Positions 8,367 to 13,793 of a stretch of 22,300 nt of DNA are shown one piece after another. The first letter of the stretch is position 1, and the number at the start of each line of letters is the position of its first letter. Source of the DNA: a virus; the IMG/VR virus record IMGVR_UViG_3300042879_005354, positions 1 through 22,300 of that record; one strand, 5' to 3'. Below the pieces are notes generated by a model, which worked only from the letters and a program-made list of their open reading frames with translations, ran no database searches and was not told the origin of the DNA. A program made the position numbers and the translations under genes.

Positions 8367-8388
8367 TCCTATAAATTGAATTATAGGA
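8367..8388 (-). promoter_or_regulatory. Perfect 8-bp-stem hairpin in leader of the long fibre gene
   Basis: Plus-strand TCCTATAA, a 6-base loop, then TTATAGGA. On the minus strand the 3' arm supplies AGGA, 14 nt before the GTG start at 8352, and the 5' arm contains TATAAT (8380-8385). It could be a translation-controlling hairpin, a weak terminator for the upstream small membrane-protein gene (few T residues follow), or simply a palindromic promoter box. The sequence alone does not decide. Confidence 0.45.
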
Positions 8389-8402
8389 GACCTGTGTTTA
8401 AG

Positions 8403-8723
8403 CTATTTAACTCGAATTTCAAGGCGCGGAATCATGTTTGATACGAAGTTCCAGCTGGCTTGAACACCTGTGACAAGACCGCAGGCAATGGCAAAGACAA
8501 GAATTAATTCGGCCACTGTTAAATTACGACGTACATACACTACTTTCGAGGGGGGTGCATACGGAACATTTCCTTGAGTCGCGCCAGGTTGGGACATGAC
8601 TTGTTGAATGGCCATTTCACGGGCACGGGCCTTCATGGCCTCCAAGGCTTGAGGTGTGATCTCATTAAAACCAGACATCGGCTGGGGGGCTGGCGGAGTG
8701 CTTGGCGAAACCTGTTCGTCCAT
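8403..8723 (-). CDS. Small single-pass membrane protein
   Basis: 106 residues from ATG at 8723; a TTG nine bases further upstream is in frame but the ATG is the better start. The first 20 residues are Pro-rich, then a charged helical stretch (about 22-43) and KVVYVRRNLTVAELILVFAIACGLVTGVQASW, in which the LTVAELIL to VQASW part is one membrane helix with positive residues (VRR) before it. This predicts the N-terminus in the cytoplasm and a short tail outside. Small one-helix phage proteins can be holins, spanins or membrane-linked accessory factors. A holin role is possible given wall hydrolases nearby, but a single helix and no family match leave it unproven. It diverges from the plus-strand operon beginning at 8776. 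Confidence 0.65.
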   Translation of the reverse strand: MDEQVSPSTPPAPQPMSGFNEITPQALEAMKARAREMAIQQVMSQPGATQGNVPYAPPSKVVYVRRNLTVAELILVFAIACGLVTGVQASWNFVSNMIPRLEIRVK

Positions 8724-8775
8724 GGGATGCAAAACATTTGAAAATACACTAGCATTTTAAAAAGTTTTGAAGAGA
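8724..8775. promoter_or_regulatory. Divergent promoter region between minus fibre block and plus DNA-metabolism block
   Basis: A 52-bp AT-rich gap separates start codons that point away from each other, so at least one promoter in each direction is expected within or near it. The segment contains TTGAAA on the plus strand and TAGTGTATTTT on the minus strand, but no clean -35/-10 pair. The helix-turn-helix product of the first plus gene is a candidate to bind here. Confidence 0.35.
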
Positions 8776-9189
8776 ATGGCTTACGGAATTCGGAAAGGAT
8801 TAGAAGATATTGCACGGGAACTCAAGGGGATCAAAAATATTTTGAGTTCGATGTGGAATGTTCAATATCAAAACGACGGCGCCAAGGCAATTAATCCAGA
8901 ACTGTTTGCAGATGAATATCTTTCAACAGAGGAATGCGCCCGTCGCCTGAATGTATCGGACCAAACAATTCGCAACTGGATCTCCATGGGGCGCAGCAAT
9001 CCTGAAAAGGGTTGGAAAGAAGGGATTCAATACGTCAACATCATGGTAGATCCCACCAAGAAGGCGGTGATTCGAATCCCTTGGAACGCGCTGATCCAAT
9101 CGTTTGCCAATAACCGCAAGGTCGGTTTAACCGATATGTATGGCCAGCCGAGCATGTATCAGCTGCACCGTGAGGCATTAAGGGAATAA
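8776..9189 (+). CDS. Helix-turn-helix DNA-binding protein
   Basis: 137 residues from ATG at 8776; an in-frame TTG nine bases upstream is an alternative. Residues about 48-72, EYLSTEECARRLNVSDQTIRNW, form a classical helix-turn-helix of the MerR/excisionase (HTH_17) sort: a 'STEEaA+-LnVS-qTIRnWi' pattern followed by a Gly-rich wing (PEKGWKEGIQYV). The N-terminal 30 residues look like an amphipathic helix (GLEDIARELKGIKNIL) suited to dimerisation. First gene of a plus-strand operon transcribed away from the fibre genes; its stop overlaps the next start as TAATG. Likely a transcription regulator or recombination directionality-type protein; the target is unknown. Confidence 0.75.
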   Translation: MAYGIRKGLEDIARELKGIKNILSSMWNVQYQNDGAKAINPELFADEYLSTEECARRLNVSDQTIRNWISMGRSNPEKGWKEGIQYVNIMVDPTKKAVIRIPWNALIQSFANNRKVGLTDMYGQPSMYQLHREALRE

Positions 9190-9647
9190 TGGCGCATCGT
9201 TTTAAAAACATTGACATTTCAGCGGTGACGCTTGAAAATCACCGGGAGCTTTTGCCGGAATCTCTGTCGCAACAACTTGCTATGTTCTTGCCTCCCGAAG
9301 GGTCCTTTGATGACGGCTGCTTGAGAAGATATTTGGAAAACCTTAAGAACTACGAAGAGGAGGATGCGAATCTTGGAATGACGCTAGCGAATCGTCTTCG
9401 GCTTGCGTTTCGAGATTTGAAGCCAGATACTATTTGCAGTAAATTCCCACAAGCGGAATTGCCGCTGAAAAGACGCTTGCGATGTGTAGCGGAATACTTG
9501 ATTCGATCCGGTGAATTTGACAAATTAAAAGACGAAAAAGGAAAACTAATTAAAAAACGTGGGAACTTAGGGAAATTAGTGGTAATCTACGAACCTCTCC
9601 CAAAACTTTTAGAATCGTTAGTCAAGCAGGGGTTGATTGAAAAATGA
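9189..9647 (+). CDS. Hypothetical protein, charged and helical
   Basis: 152 residues from ATG at 9189, overlapping the upstream stop by one base, so translation is probably coupled. The sequence is hydrophilic and mainly helical: ELLPESLSQQLAMFLPPEG near residue 20-37, a Lys/Arg-rich middle (PLKRRLRCVAEYLIRSGEF), and a C-terminal strand LVVIYEPLPKLLESLV. No signal peptide, membrane segment, metal-binding cluster or nucleotide-binding loop is seen. Its place between a helix-turn-helix gene and Dam-like/dCTP deaminase genes suggests an early DNA-related role. I do not recognise the family. Confidence 0.7.
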   Translation: MAHRFKNIDISAVTLENHRELLPESLSQQLAMFLPPEGSFDDGCLRRYLENLKNYEEEDANLGMTLANRLRLAFRDLKPDTICSKFPQAELPLKRRLRCVAEYLIRSGEFDKLKDEKGKLIKKRGNLGKLVVIYEPLPKLLESLVKQGLIEK

Positions 9648-10030
9648 ACAGACGCGAAAAACTTGTTGCTTCGGTCATCGGCCCTGATCTTGACAATACC
9701 AAAGCCAAGATGCTTGATGCCACCATTAAGTTAATTCTTGGCGACATGGGGCAGCAATACTTCAAGCTGTGGCAACTCGAAGGACCTGGCGTCATGGTCT
9801 TCCAGCCTGAAGACAAAGGGCGCTCAATGTTTTACTGGACACTCAAGGAAATCCATTCGGCCCAGGAAAGTTGTGAAAAAGAAAATAACGGTGATCTAGC
9901 CGAAAGCTTTCGACGCATTTTGGAAGCAGCACAAAAGATTGATCCGGAAGAAAAAGCTGGTTACGTCATTAATGATGCAGAAGGAATACGTTATTTTGAA
10001 ATTGATTACAACAAGACAACAGAAAAGTAA
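9644..10030 (+). CDS. Hypothetical protein
   Basis: 128 residues from ATG at 9644; the start overlaps the preceding stop as ATGA and its own stop overlaps the next start as TAATG, so it lies in a tightly coupled chain. Acidic and helical, with GPGVMVFQPEDKGRSMFYWTL in the middle and a C-terminal beta-like stretch EGIRYFEIDYN. There is no recognisable catalytic motif or transmembrane region. Context places it with early nucleotide/DNA-metabolism genes. Function unknown; the reading frame is well supported by both overlaps. Confidence 0.7.
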   Translation: MNRREKLVASVIGPDLDNTKAKMLDATIKLILGDMGQQYFKLWQLEGPGVMVFQPEDKGRSMFYWTLKEIHSAQESCEKENNGDLAESFRRILEAAQKIDPEEKAGYVINDAEGIRYFEIDYNKTTEK

Positions 10031-10620
10031 TGGGTCTTGCAAGCGTTTATAAAGGTCTAAATGAAGACCGCGAATGGATCAGCAATTACGATTTGATTGC
10101 ATCGGCGCATGAGCTGATGGGTGGCATCGAGCTTGACCCTGCAAGTTCCAAGGTTGCCAATGAACATGTCAATGCTGAAAAGTTCTATACACCTTTGGAC
10201 GATGGACTAAACGTTCAAGAGTGGTTTGGGAATGTGTACTTGTTTCCTCCCGCTGGCGCATATTTTTTTGACAAGAAGAATGAGCGATGGAAAAAAACTA
10301 GGGCTTCTTCTCCGTCTTTGTCCTCGTCCCATGCCGTATGGTTTCGTCGTCTCTACAAAGAATGGTTAAAGGGGGAAGTAAATCAAGGGCTTTATTTTAC
10401 CAACTGCCCTGACATGATTCGTTACGAACAGAAGATCTTTGATTTTCCTGTTTGCATCTTGCGTACTCCACCTATTTTGAATTGCAATTCAAGCACGGGA
10501 ATGACGCGGAAGCGGACTTGTACATCATTAGTTGTTTACCTTCAGCCCCAGGGAGATGCAAGTGCCGCAACTGAGAAATTTATCAAGATCTATTCTCCAA
10601 AAGGGCGTGTTTTAGTTTAG
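10030..10620 (+). CDS. Dam-family (DNA N6-adenine methyltransferase-like) protein with altered catalytic motif
   Basis: 196 residues from ATG at 10030. The N-terminal third follows the phage Dam family (PF05869-like): REWISNYDLIASAHELMGG, then IELDPASSKVAN (DPAS at 36-39), then EKFYTPLDDGL and EWFGNVYLF. Active members next carry an N/D-PP-Y/F/W motif that positions the adenine amino group; here residues 72-75 are FPPA. The following part (WFRRLYKEWLKGEVNQGLYFTN, then FDFPVCILRTPP) retains the family's helical and strand pattern. So the fold seems kept while the catalytic motif is lost or reshaped. It may have become a DNA-binding, antirestriction or structural variant, or use a non-canonical site. 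Encoded directly before dCTP deaminase (26-nt gap). The family is fairly sure, activity doubtful. Confidence 0.75.
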   Translation: MGLASVYKGLNEDREWISNYDLIASAHELMGGIELDPASSKVANEHVNAEKFYTPLDDGLNVQEWFGNVYLFPPAGAYFFDKKNERWKKTRASSPSLSSSHAVWFRRLYKEWLKGEVNQGLYFTNCPDMIRYEQKIFDFPVCILRTPPILNCNSSTGMTRKRTCTSLVVYLQPQGDASAATEKFIKIYSPKGRVLV

Positions 10621-10646
10621 ATTTAACACCTGACAATCCAAGACTT

Positions 10647-11234
10647 ATGTCTGTTCTGGCCGACTGGGAAATCAAGAAACTTGCGGAAGAAGAAGAGATG
10701 ATCTCTCCGTTTCAAGATCGTCTTATCAGTGAAAAAAACGGACAAAAGATCTTGAGCTATGGATTGAGTTCCTACGGCTATGACATTCGCTTGTCTCCCA
10801 AGCAATGCTTAATTTTTGGCAAGGTTCAATCCGGTGATTGTGACCCCAAGGATTTCGATAAGAACATCTTGAAGCCTGCCGAATTGCTGGAAGACGAGAA
10901 AGGCCAATATTTTTTACTGCCGCCATACGGCTATTGTTTGGGTGTGGCCCAAGAGCGATTGAAACTTCCGCGTGATGTAACCGTTGTTGCTGTCGGCAAG
11001 TCAACCTATGCTCGCTCTGGGATCCTGGTCAACATCACACCCGCCGAATCAGGCTGGGAAGGTTACTTGACTTTGGAAATCAGCAACTGCACCGGACTCT
11101 TTAATCGCATTTACGCTGACGAGGGGATTACACAATTGCTTTTCTATCGCGGAAACCCGTGTCATGTCACCTACCAAGATCGCAAAGGCAAGTATCAAAA
11201 CCAAGAAAAGCAAGTGGTGTTTTCTCGGGCTTAA
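10647..11234 (+). CDS. dcd: dCTP deaminase
   Basis: 195 residues from ATG at 10647, close to the usual length of about 190. It converts dCTP to dUTP, supplying dTMP synthesis for phage DNA replication, in the cytoplasm as a trimer. Diagnostic stretches are SYGLSSYGYDIRLSP (37-51), GKSTYARSGILVNITPAE (117-134) and GWEGYLTLEISNCTG (136-150). The Glu of TLE (E144) corresponds to the catalytic Glu of bacterial Dcd, and the GKSTYAR segment binds the triphosphate in the family. No separate thymidylate synthase or dUTPase appears in the window, so whether it is a bifunctional deaminase/dUTPase is open. Its stop TAA abuts the stop of the next, convergent gene with no spacer. Confidence 0.9.
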   Translation: MSVLADWEIKKLAEEEEMISPFQDRLISEKNGQKILSYGLSSYGYDIRLSPKQCLIFGKVQSGDCDPKDFDKNILKPAELLEDEKGQYFLLPPYGYCLGVAQERLKLPRDVTVVAVGKSTYARSGILVNITPAESGWEGYLTLEISNCTGLFNRIYADEGITQLLFYRGNPCHVTYQDRKGKYQNQEKQVVFSRA

Positions 11235-11609
11235 TTAACCAAACGGACGGCCAAATCTAGGTTGGGGCTTGTTGGCATAATTTGTGCCACCGCCCCTTCC
11301 GAAGCGATCACCTTGACTTGGTAGGGTGGTACCAGCGATTGAAGCTTCTGTCCTGGGCGTTTTGCCGCGAATGGTCGGCTCGTTGACTAAAGCTTGTTGG
11401 CGAAACTTACCAGCGCTTTTTGCGGCTCGCATGAATTTGGCAATACGACTTTGATCGTCATTGATGGGGGCAACATTTCCCCTTTGTTCAGGATCAACGC
11501 GACGCAAGTCGGTGTCGTAAGCCTGTTCAGGCCTTAAGTCAGATACCTCGGCTCCGGACGTACCAGAGAACTGCCGAGGATCATAGCGGGAGCTGTATAC
11601 ATCTGCCAT
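11235..11609 (-). CDS. Hypothetical protein, disordered and basic
   Basis: 124 residues from ATG at 11609, with a TATATA box about 21 nt upstream. Rich in Arg, Gly, Gln, Asp and Pro; SSRYDPRQFSGTSGAEVSD and the C-terminal GDRFGRGGGTN, PQPRFGRPFG look disordered, with one helical patch (QSRIAKFMRAAKSAGKFRQQAL, residues about 53-74). No domain recognised. Composition recalls small virion or scaffold-like proteins of phages. It is the only minus-strand gene between two plus-strand groups and its stop codon abuts the dcd stop. Confidence 0.6.
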   Translation of the reverse strand: MADVYSSRYDPRQFSGTSGAEVSDLRPEQAYDTDLRRVDPEQRGNVAPINDDQSRIAKFMRAAKSAGKFRQQALVNEPTIRGKTPRTEASIAGTTLPSQGDRFGRGGGTNYANKPQPRFGRPFG

Positions 11610-11648
11610 GTTAATATTGTAATTGAAGGTATATAAAACCTATATCCC

Positions 11649-11999
11649 ATGCACGGCGCTGCTGGTTTCTTAGATAGTTTTGTACAAGACGAAGTTCGTT
11701 GTCGTTGTCTGACAGAAGAGGACTTTGGTGCCCCTCTGGACAATGCAGAGAACGATGTTCCGTTGTACGATATGTACAACCGTGGATTAGCAGCATGCGA
11801 GCAGGGACTCGAGAGAACGAATCTGGCATTGGAGGGGATGGATCGGCCAGGGAAGACCGGTTATATTCCGAGCGTGGAAGAAGCGAGCCGGTATCCTGGG
11901 ACGCTGCCGATGCCGAAAGCAAAACTATTGGTTCTTCCTCCAGCGGATCAAACGAGCGAGGGCGCTCTGTCAGCGAAGCGCCGTGGTTTACTCCGGTAG
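11649..11999 (+). CDS. Hypothetical protein overlapping the DUF3310 frame
   Basis: 116 residues from ATG at 11649, 39 bp from the divergent start at 11609. Balanced, protein-like composition: LTEEDFGAPLDNAENDVPLYDMYNRG, ACEQGLERTNLALEGMDRP, GYIPSVEEASRYPGTL. No domain recognised. Its last 200 bp overlap, in another frame (-1), the reading frame that holds the DUF3310 domain. It may be an independent gene, or the N-terminal part of one DUF3310 protein joined by a -1 frameshift. I see no classic slippery heptamer in the overlap (closest run: GCAAAACTA near 11919), and a sequencing indel cannot be excluded. The last 20 residues look less protein-like than the rest, in line with a frame change near the end. 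Confidence 0.55.
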   Translation: MHGAAGFLDSFVQDEVRCRCLTEEDFGAPLDNAENDVPLYDMYNRGLAACEQGLERTNLALEGMDRPGKTGYIPSVEEASRYPGTLPMPKAKLLVLPPADQTSEGALSAKRRGLLR

Positions 12000-12277
12000 A
12001 AGAATCTGAGTGTAAAGACGGTGTTTGCCCGGTCCCCTGGCTGACAAAACCGATTATTCAAGAAGATGTCGTCAATCATCCTTCCCATTACACGGAAGGT
12101 GGTGTTGAGTGCATTGAAGCAATTGAAGCACAGTTAAGCCACGAAGAATATCGCGGTTATTTGAAGGGGTGTATTGCTAAGTATGTGTGGCGAGAGCGCC
12201 ATAAGGGCGGCTTGGAGTCCCTTAAAAAGGCAAGGTGGTACCTTGAGCGCCTTATTGAATTAGAAGAGCCTGGTTAG
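11795..12277 (+). CDS. DUF3310-domain protein
   Basis: The C-terminal 70 residues, from VVNHPSHYTEGGVECIEAIEAQ through GYLKGCIAKYVWRERHKGG to SLKKARWYLERLIELEE, match the DUF3310 family: VNHPxHY start, Y/W-x-x-G-CIxKYVWR-x-x-KGG core, LKKAxWYL end. In phages this domain occurs alone or attached to nucleotide-kinase-type proteins such as T7 gp1.7, so a link with nucleotide metabolism is plausible but unproven. The start is uncertain: the first in-frame ATG is at 11795 (160 residues), and an upstream TTG at 11699 is also open, but the first 80 residues are Ser/Gly/Arg/Glu-rich and look like an out-of-frame reading of the overlapping gene. A frameshift joining from that gene is the alternative. 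The stop overlaps the convergent nblA-like stop by four bases. Confidence 0.75.
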   Translation: MRAGTRENESGIGGDGSAREDRLYSERGRSEPVSWDAADAESKTIGSSSSGSNERGRSVSEAPWFTPVEESECKDGVCPVPWLTKPIIQEDVVNHPSHYTEGGVECIEAIEAQLSHEEYRGYLKGCIAKYVWRERHKGGLESLKKARWYLERLIELEEPG

Positions 12278-12570
12278 GCAACCTGAAACGGGTCGTCGTC
12301 TTCGTCTTCGTCGTAGTCAGCTGCGAAACAGGCGGCGGCCAGTTCGGCCAGCTCTAATTCCGTGGGAACATCCATGTCAAGTTGGATGTTTTCATCTGCC
12401 AGTATTTCTTTGACTGCTTGCCACTCAAGTAACCGCTGGTGATACAGGTTAAGCAGGGCAATTCTTAATTCGTCCCAGGTCATTTCCTCAGACTGGATTT
12501 CTGCTTTTCGCATGGCGAATTGCAGCTCTAAAGGAAGTTCAAACCCTCGTGCTTCGGCTGATCGCTCCAT
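12274..12570 (-). CDS. nblA: NblA-like phycobilisome degradation adaptor with acidic tail
   Basis: 98 residues from ATG at 12570, preceded by CAGG; an in-frame TTG at 12606 overlaps the lysozyme stop but the ATG is preferred. NblA is a small adaptor that brings phycobilisome rods to the ClpC protease, triggering antenna breakdown. Residues about 11-57 fit its pattern: LPLELQF (NblA: LSLEQQF), a helix AMRKAEIQSEEMT with the conserved Met-Ser/Thr turn, DELRIALLNLYHQ (NblA: QAxxFLxxLYxQ) and WQAVKEIL (NblA: xYxELL). Typical NblA ends there at about 60 residues. Here about 40 more follow, ending in the acidic run DYDEDEDDDP. The gene follows the lysozyme at 26 nt on the same strand. Main alternative: an unrelated two-helix protein with chance resemblance. 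Confidence 0.7.
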   Translation of the reverse strand: MERSAEARGFELPLELQFAMRKAEIQSEEMTWDELRIALLNLYHQRLLEWQAVKEILADENIQLDMDVPTELELAELAAACFAADYDEDEDDDPFQVA

Positions 12571-12596
12571 GGATGACCTGAGTCTATTCAATGATT

Positions 12597-13262
12597 CTAA
12601 TCCCAATCTTCAGTAGATAAAATAGAACGATGTTCGGAATTTAAATTCCAGGGGTCAGAAACGATGTCAAATTCGTTTGCAAACTCAGCCAGCAAATAAG
12701 GATTCACGTTTTTTTCCAATTTGCGAATAGCATTGACTTGCTTTTTGGATGCTGTGTAATTCCGAAATGCGGTCAATAAAACCTCTGTGGAACTCCAGGG
12801 GCAATCCTCTACTTCTGATAGGAATAACTCAACTTCTTCCCTGCGTCTGTCGATCAGCCCCCCAATGACACGATGGTCTTCATCAAAGATCCAGCGTGAC
12901 ATTTCCGCTGCAACACCATACCAATTCTCATTTGCAATGCAGTCGATCAGTTCGGAATACAAGAATGGTTGCCAACCGATGGAATGCACAAAAGAAACAA
13001 GTGCTTCTTTCATGGTTGGCTCTAAGATTAAATTAATTTTTTCTAAATCTTCGCTGATATTTTGTAGTTCATATTCCAGGTATTCCAACGCTTTCTCTTT
13101 GGTGCAACAGTGCCCTCTTAAAACGGGCGAACCGTCAGGGTAAAATTGGGTTCCATAACCAAACGTATAGGGCGCTCCTCCTGTTTTGGGGTCTGGATAC
13201 GCTTTTTCACTGAAACCTTCGTAATTGCGAATTAATTCAATTGCGCGAAAAAAAGATTTCAT
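12597..13262 (-). CDS. T4-type lysozyme (GH24 muramidase)
   Basis: 221 residues from ATG at 13262; an upstream in-frame TTG lies inside a hairpin and is unlikely. N-terminal IELIRNYEGFSEKAYPDP holds the catalytic Glu (E15) and Asp (D24), nine apart as in T4 lysozyme (E11, D20), and YTFGYGTQF supplies the usual Thr and the GYGT turn. The C-lobe contains ALVSFVHSIGW and GLIDRRREEVELFL, the standard 'GL-x-x-RR-x-x-E' end of the family. It cleaves the MurNAc-GlcNAc bond of peptidoglycan at lysis or entry. No signal peptide is visible, so export would need a holin. The last 80 residues extend beyond T4 lysozyme length and hold a Trp-rich part without known motif. First gene of a pair with nblA. 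Confidence 0.87.
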   Translation of the reverse strand: MKSFFRAIELIRNYEGFSEKAYPDPKTGGAPYTFGYGTQFYPDGSPVLRGHCCTKEKALEYLEYELQNISEDLEKINLILEPTMKEALVSFVHSIGWQPFLYSELIDCIANENWYGVAAEMSRWIFDEDHRVIGGLIDRRREEVELFLSEVEDCPWSSTEVLLTAFRNYTASKKQVNAIRKLEKNVNPYLLAEFANEFDIVSDPWNLNSEHRSILSTEDWD

Positions 13263-13284
13263 GGGGGTGACTATTATTACCCCC
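13263..13284 (-). promoter_or_regulatory. GC-rich hairpin abutting the lysozyme start codon
   Basis: Minus-strand GGGGGT, a 10-base loop, ACCCCC, ending immediately before the ATG at 13262. It would block ribosome access and includes the only G-rich stretch that could act as a ribosome-binding site. A TATGAT box lies just upstream (13286-13291, minus strand). Could control lysozyme translation, for example by delaying it, or be an operator. Transcription starting from that box would begin inside the hairpin, so promoter and hairpin cannot both be fully active in the simplest model. Confidence 0.4.
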
Positions 13285-13326
13285 AATCATACACAATTCT
13301 CAAGAACTCTAACGACTGTGTTTCGG

Positions 13327-13449
13327 TTAGCCCTGGCCACGATAAGCTTTTTTGCCAGGCTTTAGTTTAGTGTTTACAGAACGTCCTTGGCGAGTCTTCT
13401 TAGGCTTGGACTCAAGTTTGACTGAAGAGCTGCTCTTTGGTTTTGCCAT
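13327..13449 (-). CDS. Small basic protein, 40 residues
   Basis: Starts at ATG 13449 (MAKPKSSSSV), reads 40 codons, stops TAA at 13327-13329. Extremely rich in Lys/Arg/Ser/Gly: KLESKPKKTRQGRSVNT and a C-terminal KKAYRGQG. Very short basic proteins with KKTRQG near the middle and a YRGQG end occur, to my memory, in several cyanophage genomes as conserved hypotheticals; this match supports it as a real gene although nothing functional is known. The charge suits binding to nucleic acid or acidic virion parts. It lies between the lysozyme (64 nt away) and the next small basic protein (44 nt). Confidence 0.65.
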   Translation of the reverse strand: MAKPKSSSSVKLESKPKKTRQGRSVNTKLKPGKKAYRGQG

Positions 13450-13493
13450 GGTATTGAAATGTGGCTTGCGTATGCTACATCAAAAATTCGTTG

Positions 13494-13793
13494 TCACCAC
13501 TTTACACGATGAGACCAATATCTAGCCGACATGATGTCAGGGTTAGCGTCTTGGGCATTGTGGCGAGCGTAATAAGAACGCCTTCTCGCCTTGTCTTTCT
13601 CTGTTTTAGGGTTTTTGCCGGCGCCTTCCACGCCTTGCTGGCCGAATCGAATAATTTTTTCCTCCCCGCCCTTACAAGCTTTAACCACATGTGATTTTGT
13701 GGGGTGCCCAGGGGTGCGCTTGGGCTTGTTGCACGCCATCTTATCTTTTGCAAGCTTAGCTGCAGATGCTGCTTTTTTGCGTTTTTCAGACAT
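13494..13793 (-). CDS. Small basic conserved-type phage protein
   Basis: 99 residues from ATG at 13793, which overlaps the stop of the large upstream gene as TAATG. Lys/Arg-rich: SEKRKKAASAAKLAKDKM, CNKPKRTPGHPTKSHVVKAC, EEKIIRFGQQGVEGAG, and a C-terminal block with SYYARHNAQ and MSARYWSHRVKW. I recall this C-terminal layout (IRFGQQG, F/YxARH, MSAxYWxxKVKW) in many phages of marine and freshwater cyanobacteria, always hypothetical. No membrane segment and no zinc-binding layout beyond two Cys. Probably a nucleic-acid-associated or virion protein. It is transcribed with the 854-residue virion-type gene. Confidence 0.7.
   Translation of the reverse strand: MSEKRKKAASAAKLAKDKMACNKPKRTPGHPTKSHVVKACKGGEEKIIRFGQQGVEGAGKNPKTEKDKARRRSYYARHNAQDANPDIMSARYWSHRVKW

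Noticed and set aside
11611-11922. Minus-strand open frame opposite the frame at 11649
   Set aside because: Ser/Arg/Leu-rich shadow with no ribosome-binding site; it would also overlap the leader of the gene starting at 11609.
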